Assembly: GCA_001636495.1 (NCBI GenBank)
Contig: KV440964.1
Coordinates: 2,434,666-2,498,665, forward strand
Direction: 5' to 3'
DNA: 64,000 nucleotides
Source of the DNA: Sutcliffiella horikoshii
GTDB taxonomy: Bacteria > Bacillota > Bacilli > Bacillales > Bacillaceae_I
Part shown: piece by piece, positions 8,929 to 18,284 of the stretch
How positions within the stretch are numbered: position 1 is the stretch's first letter
Layout of the letters: every line of letters begins with the position of its first letter
The notes under the pieces: generated by a model
The model's input: only the letters and a program-made list of their open reading frames with translations
What the model was told of the DNA's origin: nothing
The model's database searches: none
Translations under genes and position numbers: made by a program

Positions 8929-9759
8929 ATGAAAACTACGTCTGATTTTTTGAAAATGAAAAAGAATGATGAGAAAATCGCCATGTTAACCGCATACGAC
9001 TACCCATCCGCCAAGCTTGCAGAAGAGGCGGGAGTGGACATGATTCTCGTAGGTGACTCCCTCGGGATGGTTGTCCTTGGTTACGAATCTACTGTTCCTG
9101 TTACAGTGGAGGATATGATCCATCATACGAAAGCGGTAAAACGTGGCGCACCCTCTACCTTTGTTGTTACCGATATGCCATTTATGTCCTATCATCTATC
9201 CATGGAAAACACCCTTTTAAATGCCAAAAGGATTGTACAGGAATCTGGGGCGCATGCACTTAAAGTCGAAGGGGGAGGGGAAGTGTTCCATGTCATCTCC
9301 TCGCTTACCAGTGCAGGAATCCCCGTGGTGGCACACCTTGGTCTTACTCCCCAATCAGTCGGAGTTCTTGGTGGCTACAAAGTACAAGGGAAAGATGTGG
9401 AAAGTGCGAAGAAGATGATAATTGATGCAAGGACCGCTGAGGAAGCAGGTGCGATGGCTCTAGTCTTGGAATGCGTGCCAAAGCAGCTTGCGAGGGACAT
9501 TGCCGCACAACTTTCCATTCCCGTCATCGGAATTGGAGCAGGTGTGGATGTGGACGGCCAGGTACTTGTGTACCATGATGTGGTCAAATATGGAGTAGAT
9601 CGTGTACCAAAGTTTGTGCAATCATATGCGGACTCCCAAACATTGATGAAGGACGGCTTGCGTCAATATGTAGAGGAAGTGAAAGATAAAGCATTTCCTA
9701 AAGCGGAACATAGTTTTACCATGAAAGAGGAGACTTTGCATCGACTATATGGGGGATAA
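8929..9759 (+). CDS. panB: 3-methyl-2-oxobutanoate hydroxymethyltransferase PanB
   Basis: A 276-residue TIM-barrel enzyme that transfers a hydroxymethyl group from 5,10-methylene-THF to 2-oxoisovalerate, giving ketopantoate. The motifs [16 protein letters not shown] and [12 protein letters not shown] (metal-binding Asp) are at the N terminus, with the HLGLTPQS segment and the catalytic Glu in VLECVP further on. RBS is AAGGAGGAAGG. It is the first gene of panB-panC-panD, whose members are 3-5 bp apart. Confidence 0.97.
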   Translation: MKTTSDFLKMKKNDEKIAMLTAYDYPSAKLAEEAGVDMILVGDSLGMVVLGYESTVPVTVEDMIHHTKAVKRGAPSTFVVTDMPFMSYHLSMENTLLNAKRIVQESGAHALKVEGGGEVFHVISSLTSAGIPVVAHLGLTPQSVGVLGGYKVQGKDVESAKKMIIDARTAEEAGAMALVLECVPKQLARDIAAQLSIPVIGIGAGVDVDGQVLVYHDVVKYGVDRVPKFVQSYADSQTLMKDGLRQYVEEVKDKAFPKAEHSFTMKEETLHRLYGG

Positions 9760-9764
9760 GTAGC

Positions 9765-10628
9765 GTGGAAATTGTAAAAAAAATTAAAGACATGCAGCAT
9801 GTCATAAAAATAGAGAAGCAAAAAGGCAAAAAGATCGGCTTTGTACCCACAATGGGCTTTTTGCATGAAGGACATCAGACATTGCTTAAGGAAGCAAGCG
9901 AACATAATGATGTCGTTGTGTTGAGCATATTTGTCAATCCTTTGCAATTTGGACCCAATGAAGATTTCGATGCCTATCCCCGAGATAGAAAACGGGATGA
10001 GGAAATTGCTAAGGACCTTGGAGTTGACTATCTGTTCTATCCGAGTGTGGATGAAATGTACAAAGCAGAACGGACAACCATTATTAAAGTGGAAAAACGA
10101 GTAGATGTTCTTTGCGGAAAGCATCGCTCAGGACATTTTGATGGGGTAGCAACCGTCGTTATGAAGCTCTTTCAAATTGTCACACCGGATACGGCTTATT
10201 TTGGAATGAAAGATGCTCAACAGGTTGCGGTGATAGATGGCCTCATAAACGATTATCATCTACCTGTGGAGTTGGTTCGAGTAGGTACGGTCAGGGAGAA
10301 CGACGGTCTGGCGAAAAGCTCAAGAAATGTGTACCTGAACGAATTCGAGAGAGAAAAAGCTCCATACCTATATAAAGCTCTGATCTTCGGTAAAAAGCTG
10401 ATTGAAAAAGAGGAAATGGCAATTGGTGATATAAAGAAGAAAATAGAGGAATTTATCACACTTCATACTGGAGTCCAAGCGGAATACGTGGAAATCTACG
10501 CATACCCTACCCTTCAGGAAGTAAAAACGCCATTGGAAGAGGAGAACATCATTATTGCTCTGGCAGTTAAGTTCTCAAAAGCTAGATTAATTGACAACAT
10601 TGTCTTTTCATACAATAAGGGGGAATAA
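9765..10628 (+). CDS. panC: Pantothenate synthetase PanC
   Basis: A 287-residue ATP-dependent ligase joining pantoate and beta-alanine. The nucleotidyltransferase HIGH-like motif lies in PTMGFLHEGH (residues 29-38), the pantoate-binding segment in SIFVNPLQFG, and the KMSKS-like region in RENDGLAKSSRN. It starts with GTG five bases after the panB stop. It uses the products of its two operon partners, PanB (towards pantoate) and PanD (beta-alanine). Confidence 0.97.
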   Translation: MEIVKKIKDMQHVIKIEKQKGKKIGFVPTMGFLHEGHQTLLKEASEHNDVVVLSIFVNPLQFGPNEDFDAYPRDRKRDEEIAKDLGVDYLFYPSVDEMYKAERTTIIKVEKRVDVLCGKHRSGHFDGVATVVMKLFQIVTPDTAYFGMKDAQQVAVIDGLINDYHLPVELVRVGTVRENDGLAKSSRNVYLNEFEREKAPYLYKALIFGKKLIEKEEMAIGDIKKKIEEFITLHTGVQAEYVEIYAYPTLQEVKTPLEEENIIIALAVKFSKARLIDNIVFSYNKGE

Positions 10629-10631
10629 CAA

Positions 10632-11015
10632 GTGTTTCGTACATTAATGAATGCAAAAATACACCGTGCCCGAGTAACGGAATCCAACTTGAACTATGTC
10701 GGGAGTATTACAATTGACGAAGATATTCTGGAAGCGGTTGGTATGGTACCAAACGAGAAAGTCCAGATTGTGAACAACAACAATGGCGCCCGCTTTGAAA
10801 CCTACATCATTCCAGGTAAAAGAGGCGGGAAAGAATTTTGCCTAAATGGTGCGGCTGCGAGACTAGTTCAAGAAGGCGATGTCATTATCGTCATTTCTTA
10901 TGCAATGATGGCAGAGGAAAAAGTGAAAGAGCATCAACCTAAAGTTGCTGTCATGAACGAATATAATGAAATTGTCGAGATGCTTGGTACAGAGCCTGCT
11001 GCCACTATCATGTAG
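10632..11015 (+). CDS. panD: Aspartate 1-decarboxylase PanD
   Basis: A 127-residue pro-enzyme that makes beta-alanine from aspartate. It self-cleaves between Gly24 and Ser25 (YVGSIT) to create the pyruvoyl cofactor. The conserved [11 protein letters not shown] segment and [17 protein letters not shown] are present, and the length is typical. It starts at GTG with AAGGGGGAA as RBS, three bases after panC. A strong terminator follows. Confidence 0.97.
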   Translation: MFRTLMNAKIHRARVTESNLNYVGSITIDEDILEAVGMVPNEKVQIVNNNNGARFETYIIPGKRGGKEFCLNGAAARLVQEGDVIIVISYAMMAEEKVKEHQPKVAVMNEYNEIVEMLGTEPAATIM

Positions 11016-11044
11016 CCATTATCAGGATACATTAACTTTTAATG

Positions 11045-11072
11045 AACCCCCCTTGTGAATAGGGGGTTTTTC
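11045..11072 (+). terminator. Intrinsic terminator of panBCD
   Basis: AACCCCC and GGGGGTT form the stem, followed by a TTTTTC tract; it closes the pan operon before dinG. Confidence 0.85.
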
Positions 11073-11172
11073 TATTAGATCAATGGGAAAAATAAAAATA
11101 CGTATTTTTTTCATATGGTGTCTATGGTACCTTTTATATAGATTCTTTTCAGATGTAATGAGGTGTAGTTAA

Positions 11173-13746
11173 ATGAAACAGCGATTTGTGGTTCTCGACT
11201 TGGAAACGACAGGGAATTCCCCGAAGAAAAATGACAAAATAATACAAGTTGGCGCTGTTTTAATTGAAGATGGCGAAATAGTCGAGCGTTTTTCAAGCTT
11301 TGTAAATCCGGAATGTGCCATTCCTCCATTTATTGAGCAGTTAACGAATATTAAACAGGAAATGGTTGACCGTGCTCCAACCTTTCAGCAAATTGCACCG
11401 ATGTTGAATGAAATGCTGGCAGGGTCTTCTTTGGTGGCGCACAATGTCCCGTTTGACCTGTCATTTTTGCAACATGAATTGAGATCAAGTGGCTTTCCTG
11501 CCTTTTCTGGAAACACCTTTGATACAGTGGAACTAGCAAGAATTCTGCTACCGACTCAAAAAAGTTATAAATTAACAGATCTGTCCATCTATTATCAGCT
11601 TAATCATGATAATCCGCATAGAGCAGATAGTGATGCAGAAGCCACCGCAATTATCTTCCTAAAGCTATTGGAGAAGATTAACAAGCTTCCTCCCGTCACA
11701 GTAAATCAGTTACATACATTTTTACATACGATGAAAAGTGACATTTATCTATTGTTTCAAACAGAAGGCAGCATCATACCCGAAGATTATGTTTTATACG
11801 ACGATAAGCTTGTTGTTAAAAAGATCAGAGTATATAGTCTTAAGCAAAAAGACCAAAACAAAAAGAAGTTCCTAGATCAAGTTTTGACACTGCTGAAGCC
11901 GGTGGGGAAGGAAGTGAGTAATCTTCTTGAATCCCGTCAACATGGGCTGTTGGAATTACCTCCATCTGAAGCCAAAAAGATAAATCATGTATGGGGCGCA
12001 ATAGTGTTTGCTCTTCAACAAAACAAACAGGTTGCCATTTCTTCTGTCACATCGGATACAAAGCGGACCCTAGAAAAGCTGGTTCACAAAATCAATCGGG
12101 AATCCGTGTCCTTTCTTTCTGAAATCAAAGGGAAATTCTTTTATCTAAGTCTGTCTAGGTTCTCTGCAGCTCTAGAAGAGGAAGATGATAATTATGATGC
12201 AGTCCTGACTAAAGCACAGATTCTTGTATGGTTGACGGAGACAGATACAGGGGACATGGAGGAACTTTCCCTTTCATCTGGTGGAAGGTTGTTATGGGAT
12301 GCGATAAACTGCTCATACGGAAGAACGAAGAGACAGGAGAAAGAAGATTTATGTTTTTATCAAAATGCTGTAAGAAGAATGGATGGATCTTATGTAATTT
12401 TTACCAATCATCAATTTCTCGCAAAGGAAATTTGGAAGCAGGATATTTTTAAGGGATTGGATTATTTTCTAGTGGAGGATGCTAATTTTTTTCAGCACAA
12501 TGTGAGCAGATTCCTCGGTAAACAAATAAGCTACCTGGATATATATTTTGCTCTGACAAAACTAAAGGAAACGTCCATAGTTATGCAGGCAAAGGAAGAA
12601 CTGGATGAAGCATTTAGGATGATTAGAAGCTATTGCCTTTCAAGGACCAAGAAAAGCCATCAAAGATCCATTTATAGATATGACCTGTTGAAAGAGAGTT
12701 CCCCTGGCTGGTTTGCCGTCCTCGAAGCGGCACAGCGTCTTTGCATGAAGCTGACAGAAGTTCTCATTTCTTTGGAAAAGCGAGGTGTAGAAATGGGAAT
12801 CCATCATGAATCTGACCTCCTTCCATTAAAACAAATGAGGGACACATTCCATTCCCTCTTATTTGAGAAGAGGAACAATGCGCTTACTTGGTTTGATGTC
12901 TTGGCAAAGGGTGCTAAGAATTCCGTCACGATCTATGAGGAGCCCATCGACATTTCACAGAGCCTAGCAGAAAAGTTCTACCAGCAAAAAAGCAGCGTCC
13001 TTTTTATTTCACAGGCAATGAGTGTAGATAATCGATTCGATTATATGGTAGAAGAGCTTGGATTGACCGATTTTTATCCTAAAACGGTCACTTATGAAGC
13101 AAATGAAGGGTTTGGCTATCCTGGTGTGTTTATACCGACAGACATGCCGACCATTACAAGGGGGAAAAATGAAGCCTTTATCCAAATGGCAGCCATCCAA
13201 ATAAAAGAGATACTGGAAGAAAAGGGAGGGAGGATCCTTGTCACTTTTTCGTCGCTTGAAATGCTAGCTGCAGTCTACCAGGAAATCAAGTCCCTACCTA
13301 ATTCCGAGGAAACAGTGGTTGTAAGTCAAAGCAGCATGACAGGAGGAAAACAGAAGATTCTCAAGGCAGCCTCCAATTTTGAAAAATCCATTCTGCTAGT
13401 GTCGAACAGCTTTCTCGAAGAAGTATCCCTGACTGATGAAACTATAGACACATTGGTGGTAATCCGTTTGCCTTTCAAAGCGATGGACGAACCGCTGATG
13501 GCAGCTAGGATTGCTAATGTGGAAGGACAAGGGCGTAATTCATTTACAGATGTTTCCCTGCCAATTGCCGTTTTGAGATTTAAGAAAATGGTTGGCGTGT
13601 TCCTAGAAGAAGGCGGATCAAAAGATATATTTATTTTTGACAGGAGAGTGGTGGATAAACGTTACGGCCGTTCGTTTATAGACGCCATTCCAAATGCAAT
13701 CGTTAGAAAAGATTCATTTTTTTCCTTGTTGAATAGTATGAATTAG
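11173..13746 (+). CDS. dinG: DinG-family exonuclease with a degenerate helicase domain
   Basis: An 857-residue protein in the dinG position (after panD). The N-terminal DnaQ-type 3'-5' exonuclease (about 1-170) is intact: DLETTG at 8-13, HNVPFDLSFL, and HRADSDAEAT. The helicase half still aligns with DinG (for example DNYDAVLTKAQILVWLTET), but the ATPase motifs are gone. The stretch expected to hold the Walker A loop (about 257-300) contains no GxGKS/T, the DEAH box reads VEDAN at 434-438, and motif VI reads RFKKMVGVF from 802 instead of a QGxGRLIR form. The frame is uninterrupted, so this is not a fresh pseudogene. Inference: a nuclease-only or structural protein. Confidence 0.85.
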   Translation: MKQRFVVLDLETTGNSPKKNDKIIQVGAVLIEDGEIVERFSSFVNPECAIPPFIEQLTNIKQEMVDRAPTFQQIAPMLNEMLAGSSLVAHNVPFDLSFLQHELRSSGFPAFSGNTFDTVELARILLPTQKSYKLTDLSIYYQLNHDNPHRADSDAEATAIIFLKLLEKINKLPPVTVNQLHTFLHTMKSDIYLLFQTEGSIIPEDYVLYDDKLVVKKIRVYSLKQKDQNKKKFLDQVLTLLKPVGKEVSNLLESRQHGLLELPPSEAKKINHVWGAIVFALQQNKQVAISSVTSDTKRTLEKLVHKINRESVSFLSEIKGKFFYLSLSRFSAALEEEDDNYDAVLTKAQILVWLTETDTGDMEELSLSSGGRLLWDAINCSYGRTKRQEKEDLCFYQNAVRRMDGSYVIFTNHQFLAKEIWKQDIFKGLDYFLVEDANFFQHNVSRFLGKQISYLDIYFALTKLKETSIVMQAKEELDEAFRMIRSYCLSRTKKSHQRSIYRYDLLKESSPGWFAVLEAAQRLCMKLTEVLISLEKRGVEMGIHHESDLLPLKQMRDTFHSLLFEKRNNALTWFDVLAKGAKNSVTIYEEPIDISQSLAEKFYQQKSSVLFISQAMSVDNRFDYMVEELGLTDFYPKTVTYEANEGFGYPGVFIPTDMPTITRGKNEAFIQMAAIQIKEILEEKGGRILVTFSSLEMLAAVYQEIKSLPNSEETVVVSQSSMTGGKQKILKAASNFEKSILLVSNSFLEEVSLTDETIDTLVVIRLPFKAMDEPLMAARIANVEGQGRNSFTDVSLPIAVLRFKKMVGVFLEEGGSKDIFIFDRRVVDKRYGRSFIDAIPNAIVRKDSFFSLLNSMN

Positions 13747-13789
13747 TGCCTTTTTAGTTAGGTTAATACAGTATATTCATAACTAAGAA

Positions 13790-14641
13790 GTGGAATGGAT
13801 GAACTTAATGTGGAATATGATGACCATTTGTTTAATGCTATTCAATTGGGGGATATTTCAGCCAGAACTCCCTCATGATGTGGAGCGAATTCATTTAAAT
13901 TTAACCAAAAATGAAATAGCCTTCACATTTTTTGATTTATCACAAGGTGAAAGTACATTGATACAATCAGGTACAGGGGACAATATTCTTCTTAATACCG
14001 GTGGGCCGGAAGCAGGGGAAGAGCTATTATATTATCTCGATATTTACGGCGTCGAAGAGCTGACTTCTGTTATTGTCACAAGTGAGGCAGATGAATATAT
14101 CGGCAATTTGCAAAGTTTGGTAAAGAATGTACAAGTTAATAATGTCGTATTACCTGATTCTTCCTTTGACCTTCCCATACAAATAAAGAATGTCACATGG
14201 AAAGTCGGGAAAATGGATGAACTATTACATGGCCTAACATGTGAAGTCCTGAGTAAAGGAAGCAAAGACGATCATTTTGCCATGGACTTATTATTGGAAT
14301 ACAAAGGCACATACATTCTTTACATGACCAGCGCAAAAGAAGAAGTAGAAGCCAACCTCATGAAAGATAAAGATTTAAGTGTAGTAAACATCCTGAAAGT
14401 GGGGGATTTCGGCAGTCCTTCCGGTACGACAGAAGCTTTTCTGAAGGAATGTGATCCCCAAGTTGCCATAGTATTCCATAAGAACCAACAAAAAGGAATA
14501 ACGGACGTATTGGAACGCCTCCATGAGACATGGATGGACATCTATCAGACCCGTCAGGTAGGAAATATTTCTGTGAAAGCAAAGGATCATGATTACCAGG
14601 TGTTTACGATTACACTGGATGCATATCGTTCCATATCCTAA
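13790..14641 (+). CDS. ComEC-like metallo-beta-lactamase-fold protein without metal ligands
   Basis: A 283-residue protein with a short hydrophobic N terminus (probable signal or anchor) and a domain resembling the C-terminal MBL domain of ComEC. FFDLSQGESTLIQ corresponds to the usual FLDVGQGDA segment, and ILLNTGG to ILIDTGG. The metal motif is lost: residues 97-106 read TSEADEYIGN where ComEC has SHPDADHIGG, so the His and Asp ligands are replaced. A hydrolytic role is therefore unlikely; it may bind a ligand or be structural. It lies 43 bp after dinG. GTG at 13790 is used, though ATG at 13799 or 13808 is possible. Confidence 0.65.
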   Translation: MEWMNLMWNMMTICLMLFNWGIFQPELPHDVERIHLNLTKNEIAFTFFDLSQGESTLIQSGTGDNILLNTGGPEAGEELLYYLDIYGVEELTSVIVTSEADEYIGNLQSLVKNVQVNNVVLPDSSFDLPIQIKNVTWKVGKMDELLHGLTCEVLSKGSKDDHFAMDLLLEYKGTYILYMTSAKEEVEANLMKDKDLSVVNILKVGDFGSPSGTTEAFLKECDPQVAIVFHKNQQKGITDVLERLHETWMDIYQTRQVGNISVKAKDHDYQVFTITLDAYRSIS

Positions 14642-14647
14642 AAAAAG

Positions 14648-14680
14648 GGTGAATCTGCTCTTATAGACAGATTCACCTTT
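14648..14680 (+). terminator. Intrinsic terminator after the ComEC-like gene
   Basis: GGTGAATCTG pairs with CAGATTCACC around a 10-nt loop, followed by TTT. It separates this unit from the ypmA promoter. Confidence 0.75.
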
Positions 14681-14720
14681 CAAGTTGGTGTGGGATAGAA
14701 GTAAAATTTTATACTTTCAC

Positions 14721-14759
14721 GTACATCAATGTACTAAACTGAATAGAAACTGTTATAAT
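14721..14759 (+). promoter_or_regulatory. ypmA-ypmB-aspB promoter with an overlapping palindrome
   Basis: TATAAT lies at 14754-14759. The -35 region expected at 14731-14736 is poor (GTACTA) and coincides with the right half of a perfect palindrome, GTACAT-CA-ATGTAC at 14721-14734. A weak -35 covered by a palindrome suggests an activator or repressor site; the regulator is unknown. Confidence 0.45.
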
Positions 14760-14857
14760 GTGTTTGAACACTATAGGTGATTCAGTACTTATATTCTAAC
14801 CGACTCTACCGGTCAGTATGAGTAACAAAAATTGTTTGAACGCAGGAGGATTTTGGG

Positions 14858-15028
14858 ATGGAAAGTAAAATCGAAATTATATCAACTGTAACAGTGGAAA
14901 ATTCATCCGATTTGTATAAAATCGTGGATACATTGAACAGAACGTTAAAAAGAGAAAACCTTATGTTTGGCTTGGCACTTGACCAAGAAAACCAAGATAA
15001 AGCAGTTTTCACCATATATCGTACATAA
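14858..15028 (+). CDS. ypmA: YpmA family protein (DUF4264)
   Basis: A 56-residue protein (MESKIEIISTVTVEN..., ending FTIYRT) that matches the small YpmA family in length and in position before ypmB. A strong AGGAGG at 14844-14849 fixes the start. It looks like a compact alpha/beta domain with no signal or membrane segment. The function is unknown. It is the first gene of ypmA-ypmB-aspB, with a leader of about 90 nt. Confidence 0.85.
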   Translation: MESKIEIISTVTVENSSDLYKIVDTLNRTLKRENLMFGLALDQENQDKAVFTIYRT

Positions 15029-15040
15029 AGAAGTGATGAA

Positions 15041-15511
15041 ATGAAAAAGTGGATATTAATCAGCATTATCATGATTGCCATCATTATATTATGGCAGGTC
15101 ATTAGCATATACCAAACAGCGATGTCTCCAGTTAAGAAAGAAATGGAACACGCAGCAGAAATCGCAAAGCAAGAAACAAATCTGATGACGGTGGATCAGA
15201 TATCAACATACAATGGCACTAATGCCTACATTATTGTGCAAGGAACCAATGAGGAGAACGAAGAGATGGTCGTATGGGTAGACGAAAACAAGGAAGTCGT
15301 GTTAACCCGTGCGGAAGATGGAATACCCAAAGAAGAAGTATTGAACTATCTCCAGACGGACAGGGAGCCCAAAGAAATCATTTCCGTTACATTGGCCATG
15401 GAAAAAAACACACCACTGTGGGAAATTAAGTTCAAGGACAGTAATAATCAATATAACTTTCATTACATCAAGTATGATAATGGAGAATACTTTCAACGAA
15501 TAATCTTTTAA
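15041..15511 (+). CDS. ypmB: YpmB family membrane-anchored protein (DUF5590)
   Basis: A 156-residue protein with a single N-terminal transmembrane anchor (residues 4-22, WILISIIMIAIIILWQV) and an extracytoplasmic domain resembling a PepSY/cystatin-like fold (VWVDENKEVV, WEIKFKDSNNQYNFHYI). It lies 12 bp after ypmA and 21 bp before aspB, so the three are probably co-transcribed. Family function is unknown; PepSY-like domains are often thought to modulate proteases or wall enzymes. Confidence 0.85.
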   Translation: MKKWILISIIMIAIIILWQVISIYQTAMSPVKKEMEHAAEIAKQETNLMTVDQISTYNGTNAYIIVQGTNEENEEMVVWVDENKEVVLTRAEDGIPKEEVLNYLQTDREPKEIISVTLAMEKNTPLWEIKFKDSNNQYNFHYIKYDNGEYFQRIIF

Positions 15512-15532
15512 TGGTAGCGGGAGGAAGTACAA

Positions 15533-16720
15533 ATGAAATTAGCCAAGAGAGTATCAACATTAACACCATCTACGACATTGGAAATTACAGCAAAAGCGAA
15601 AGAATTGAAGGACGCAGGTCATGATGTGATAGGACTTGGAGCAGGGGAACCGGATTTCAATACACCACAACACATTCTGAATGCTGCAAAAGAGGCGATG
15701 GATAAGGGCTTTACTAAATACACCCCATCTGGCGGATTACCTGCATTGAAAAAGGAAATAATCAGCAAGCTTGAGCAGGATCAAGAACTTACGTATAAGC
15801 CTTCTGAAGTGATTGTATGTATTGGCGCAAAACATGCCCTTTATACTTTATTCCAAGTAATCCTTGATGAAGGGGACGAAGTAATCATCCCTACTCCATA
15901 TTGGGTAAGCTACCCTGAACAGGTTAAATTAGCTGAAGGTGTACCAGTATATGTAGAGGGTAAGGAAGAAAATCAATTCAAAATAACTGCTGAACAATTA
16001 AAGGCAACGATCACATCGAAAACAAAGGCGGTAGTACTGAATTCCCCAAGTAACCCAACAGGTATGGTATATAGTAGGGAAGAACTTCAGGAGTTAGGAA
16101 AAGTGTGCCTTGAGCATAATATCTTGATTGTTTCTGATGAGATTTATGAAAAGCTGCTTTATGATGGAAACAAGCATGTCTCTATCGCTCAGCTTTCTCC
16201 AGAACTGAAAAATCAGACAATCATCATCAATGGTGTATCCAAATCACACTCTATGACGGGCTGGAGAATCGGGTATGCTGTTGGTAACCAGGCCATCATC
16301 AGTGCGATGACAAACCTCGCAAGCCATAGTACATCAAACCCAACCTCTATTTCACAATATGCAACGATTGCTGCATATAAGGGGCCGCAAGATGATGTAG
16401 AAGTGATGCGAAAAGCATTTGAAGAGCGACTGAATATCATTTTTGAAAAGCTGAATCAGATTCCTGGCTTCCATTGCCTTAAACCACAAGGAGCTTTCTA
16501 TTTATTCCCGAAAGCGATTGAAGCGGCTAAAATGGCTGGCTTTAAAGACGTGGACAGCTTTGTAAAAGCATTATTAGAAGAGGAAAAAGTCGCACTTGTT
16601 CCTGGTTCCGGTTTTGGAGCAGATGACTATGTACGTCTTTCATATGCCACAAGTCTAGACCTGTTAGAAAGTGCTGTGGAGCGAATTTCCAACTACATGG
16701 CAAAAGTGACGGCTAAGTAG
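15533..16720 (+). CDS. aspB: Aspartate aminotransferase AspB
   Basis: A 395-residue fold-type I PLP enzyme interconverting aspartate/2-oxoglutarate and oxaloacetate/glutamate. The N terminus LAKRVSTLTPSTTLEI and GLGAGEPDFNTP are typical of the Bacillus subgroup. The PLP lysine is Lys237 in GVSKSHSMTGWR, the cofactor-binding Asn/Asp are in NSPSNPTG and SDEIYE, and the carboxylate-binding Arg is in YVRLSYA. RBS is GGGAGG. Its aspartate product feeds the next gene, asnS, only indirectly. Confidence 0.95.
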   Translation: MKLAKRVSTLTPSTTLEITAKAKELKDAGHDVIGLGAGEPDFNTPQHILNAAKEAMDKGFTKYTPSGGLPALKKEIISKLEQDQELTYKPSEVIVCIGAKHALYTLFQVILDEGDEVIIPTPYWVSYPEQVKLAEGVPVYVEGKEENQFKITAEQLKATITSKTKAVVLNSPSNPTGMVYSREELQELGKVCLEHNILIVSDEIYEKLLYDGNKHVSIAQLSPELKNQTIIINGVSKSHSMTGWRIGYAVGNQAIISAMTNLASHSTSNPTSISQYATIAAYKGPQDDVEVMRKAFEERLNIIFEKLNQIPGFHCLKPQGAFYLFPKAIEAAKMAGFKDVDSFVKALLEEEKVALVPGSGFGADDYVRLSYATSLDLLESAVERISNYMAKVTAK

Positions 16721-16762
16721 TAATGCTTAGCCTTCCTCTATTTATGATGCTGTGAAAATTGT

Positions 16763-16791
16763 TTGCTTACCCTATTACAGGCTTGTATAAT
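16763..16791 (+). promoter_or_regulatory. Sigma-A promoter of asnS
   Basis: TTGCTT at 16763-16768 and TATAAT at 16786-16791 are spaced by 17 bp, about 60 bp before the asnS start. No T-box leader is visible between promoter and gene. Confidence 0.75.
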
Positions 16792-16852
16792 AGAGGATAT
16801 GTACATAAAAATGTAAATACATTGCAAGAACAATGCTGGAGGGAATAAAGTA

Positions 16853-18145
16853 GTGAAAACGACAATAGCTGAAGTACATAAACATGTTGGGGAAGAAGTA
16901 ACCATTGGTGCTTGGATTGCCAACAAAAGATCAAGTGGGAAAATTGCCTTCCTACAATTACGTGACGGTTCTGGTTTCATCCAAGGAGTAGTCGTAAAAG
17001 CAGAAGTGGATGAGTCTGTATTCCAAGCAGCAAAATCGGTCACACAAGAAACTTCTGTATATGTAACAGGAGTTGTGCGCGAGGACGAAAGATCTCCGTT
17101 TGGATACGAACTTGGTGTAACGGGAGTAGAAGTGATCCATGAAGCTGTGGACTATCCAATCACTCCAAAAAATCATGGAACAGAATTCCTAATGGATAAC
17201 CGTCATTTATGGTTGCGCTCTAAAAAACAGCATGCCATCATGAAAATCAGAAACGAAGTCATCCGTGCAACTTACGAATTCTTCAATGAAAACGGGTTCT
17301 CCAAAGTGGATCCGCCAATTCTGACTGGTAGTGCCCCTGAAGGTACATCTGAATTGTTTGCAACAAAATATTTCGATGAAGATGCCTACCTTTCTCAAAG
17401 TGGACAACTTTATATGGAAGCGGCAGCAATGGCGCTCGGGAAAGTATTCTCCTTTGGACCGACATTCCGTGCCGAAAAATCCAAAACAAGACGTCATTTA
17501 ATTGAATTCTGGATGATTGAGCCGGAAATGGCGTTCTACGAATTCGAAGACAACCTTGTCGTTCAGGAACAATATGTATCATTCATTGTTCAATCTGTCG
17601 TAAAGAACTGCAAATTGGAACTTGGGATCTTGGACAGAGATTTGTCTAAGCTTGAAAAAATCCAAGCACCATTCCCTAGAATCTCTTATGACGATGCCAT
17701 TAAATTCTTGAATGAAAAAGGATTTGACGATATCGAGTGGGGCGACGATTTCGGTGCTCCTCATGAAACTGCCATTGCAGAGAGCTATGATATGCCTGTA
17801 TTCATCACACACTATCCAGTAGGAATTAAACCTTTCTACATGCAACCACATCCGGAACGTGATGACGTGGTGCTATGTGCGGACCTGATTGCTCCAGAAG
17901 GCTATGGAGAGATCATTGGTGGTTCCGAACGTATCCATGACTATGATCTATTAAAACAACGCTTAGAAGAGCATAATCTGGAGTCTGACGCTTATAAATG
18001 GTACCTGGAGCTTCGTCAATACGGGTCCGTGCCTCATTCCGGCTTTGGACTTGGTCTAGAGCGTACTGTGGCTTGGATCAGCGGAACAGAGCATGTACGT
18101 GAAGCTATTCCATTCCCAAGGTTACTAAACCGCTTATACCCTTAA
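16853..18145 (+). CDS. asnS: Asparaginyl-tRNA synthetase AsnS
   Basis: A 430-residue class II aminoacyl-tRNA synthetase that charges tRNA-Asn. It has an N-terminal OB-fold anticodon-binding domain (about 1-105, with [21 protein letters not shown]), class II motif 2 in [22 protein letters not shown], and motif 3 in [12 protein letters not shown] near the C terminus. It starts at GTG with TGGAGGG as RBS. Monocistronic: its own promoter and terminator flank it. Confidence 0.97.
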   Translation: MKTTIAEVHKHVGEEVTIGAWIANKRSSGKIAFLQLRDGSGFIQGVVVKAEVDESVFQAAKSVTQETSVYVTGVVREDERSPFGYELGVTGVEVIHEAVDYPITPKNHGTEFLMDNRHLWLRSKKQHAIMKIRNEVIRATYEFFNENGFSKVDPPILTGSAPEGTSELFATKYFDEDAYLSQSGQLYMEAAAMALGKVFSFGPTFRAEKSKTRRHLIEFWMIEPEMAFYEFEDNLVVQEQYVSFIVQSVVKNCKLELGILDRDLSKLEKIQAPFPRISYDDAIKFLNEKGFDDIEWGDDFGAPHETAIAESYDMPVFITHYPVGIKPFYMQPHPERDDVVLCADLIAPEGYGEIIGGSERIHDYDLLKQRLEEHNLESDAYKWYLELRQYGSVPHSGFGLGLERTVAWISGTEHVREAIPFPRLLNRLYP

Positions 18146-18152
18146 TAATATT

Positions 18153-18186
18153 GGCCACCCACCATTTTGGCGGGTGGCTGCTTTTA
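18153..18186 (+). terminator. Intrinsic terminator of asnS
   Basis: GCCACCCACC pairs with GGCGGGTGGC (one mismatch region in the loop), followed by TGCTTTT. It lies 8 bp after the stop codon. Confidence 0.8.
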
Positions 18187-18284
18187 TGTTGTCTAAGTAT
18201 AAATTCAGTTATAAATCCCATGAAAAATATTCCCCTATGAAGAAGTCCTATAAATTTGTTATACTTATCGGAGAGGTGTCTCAA

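Noticed and set aside
14806-15108. Minus-strand open frame opposite ypmA and ypmB
   Set aside because: The plus strand holds ypmA with a strong RBS and family match; the minus frame has neither.
16792-16852. T-box leader before asnS
   Set aside because: The leader is only about 55 nt, and no specifier stem or conserved T-box sequence is visible.
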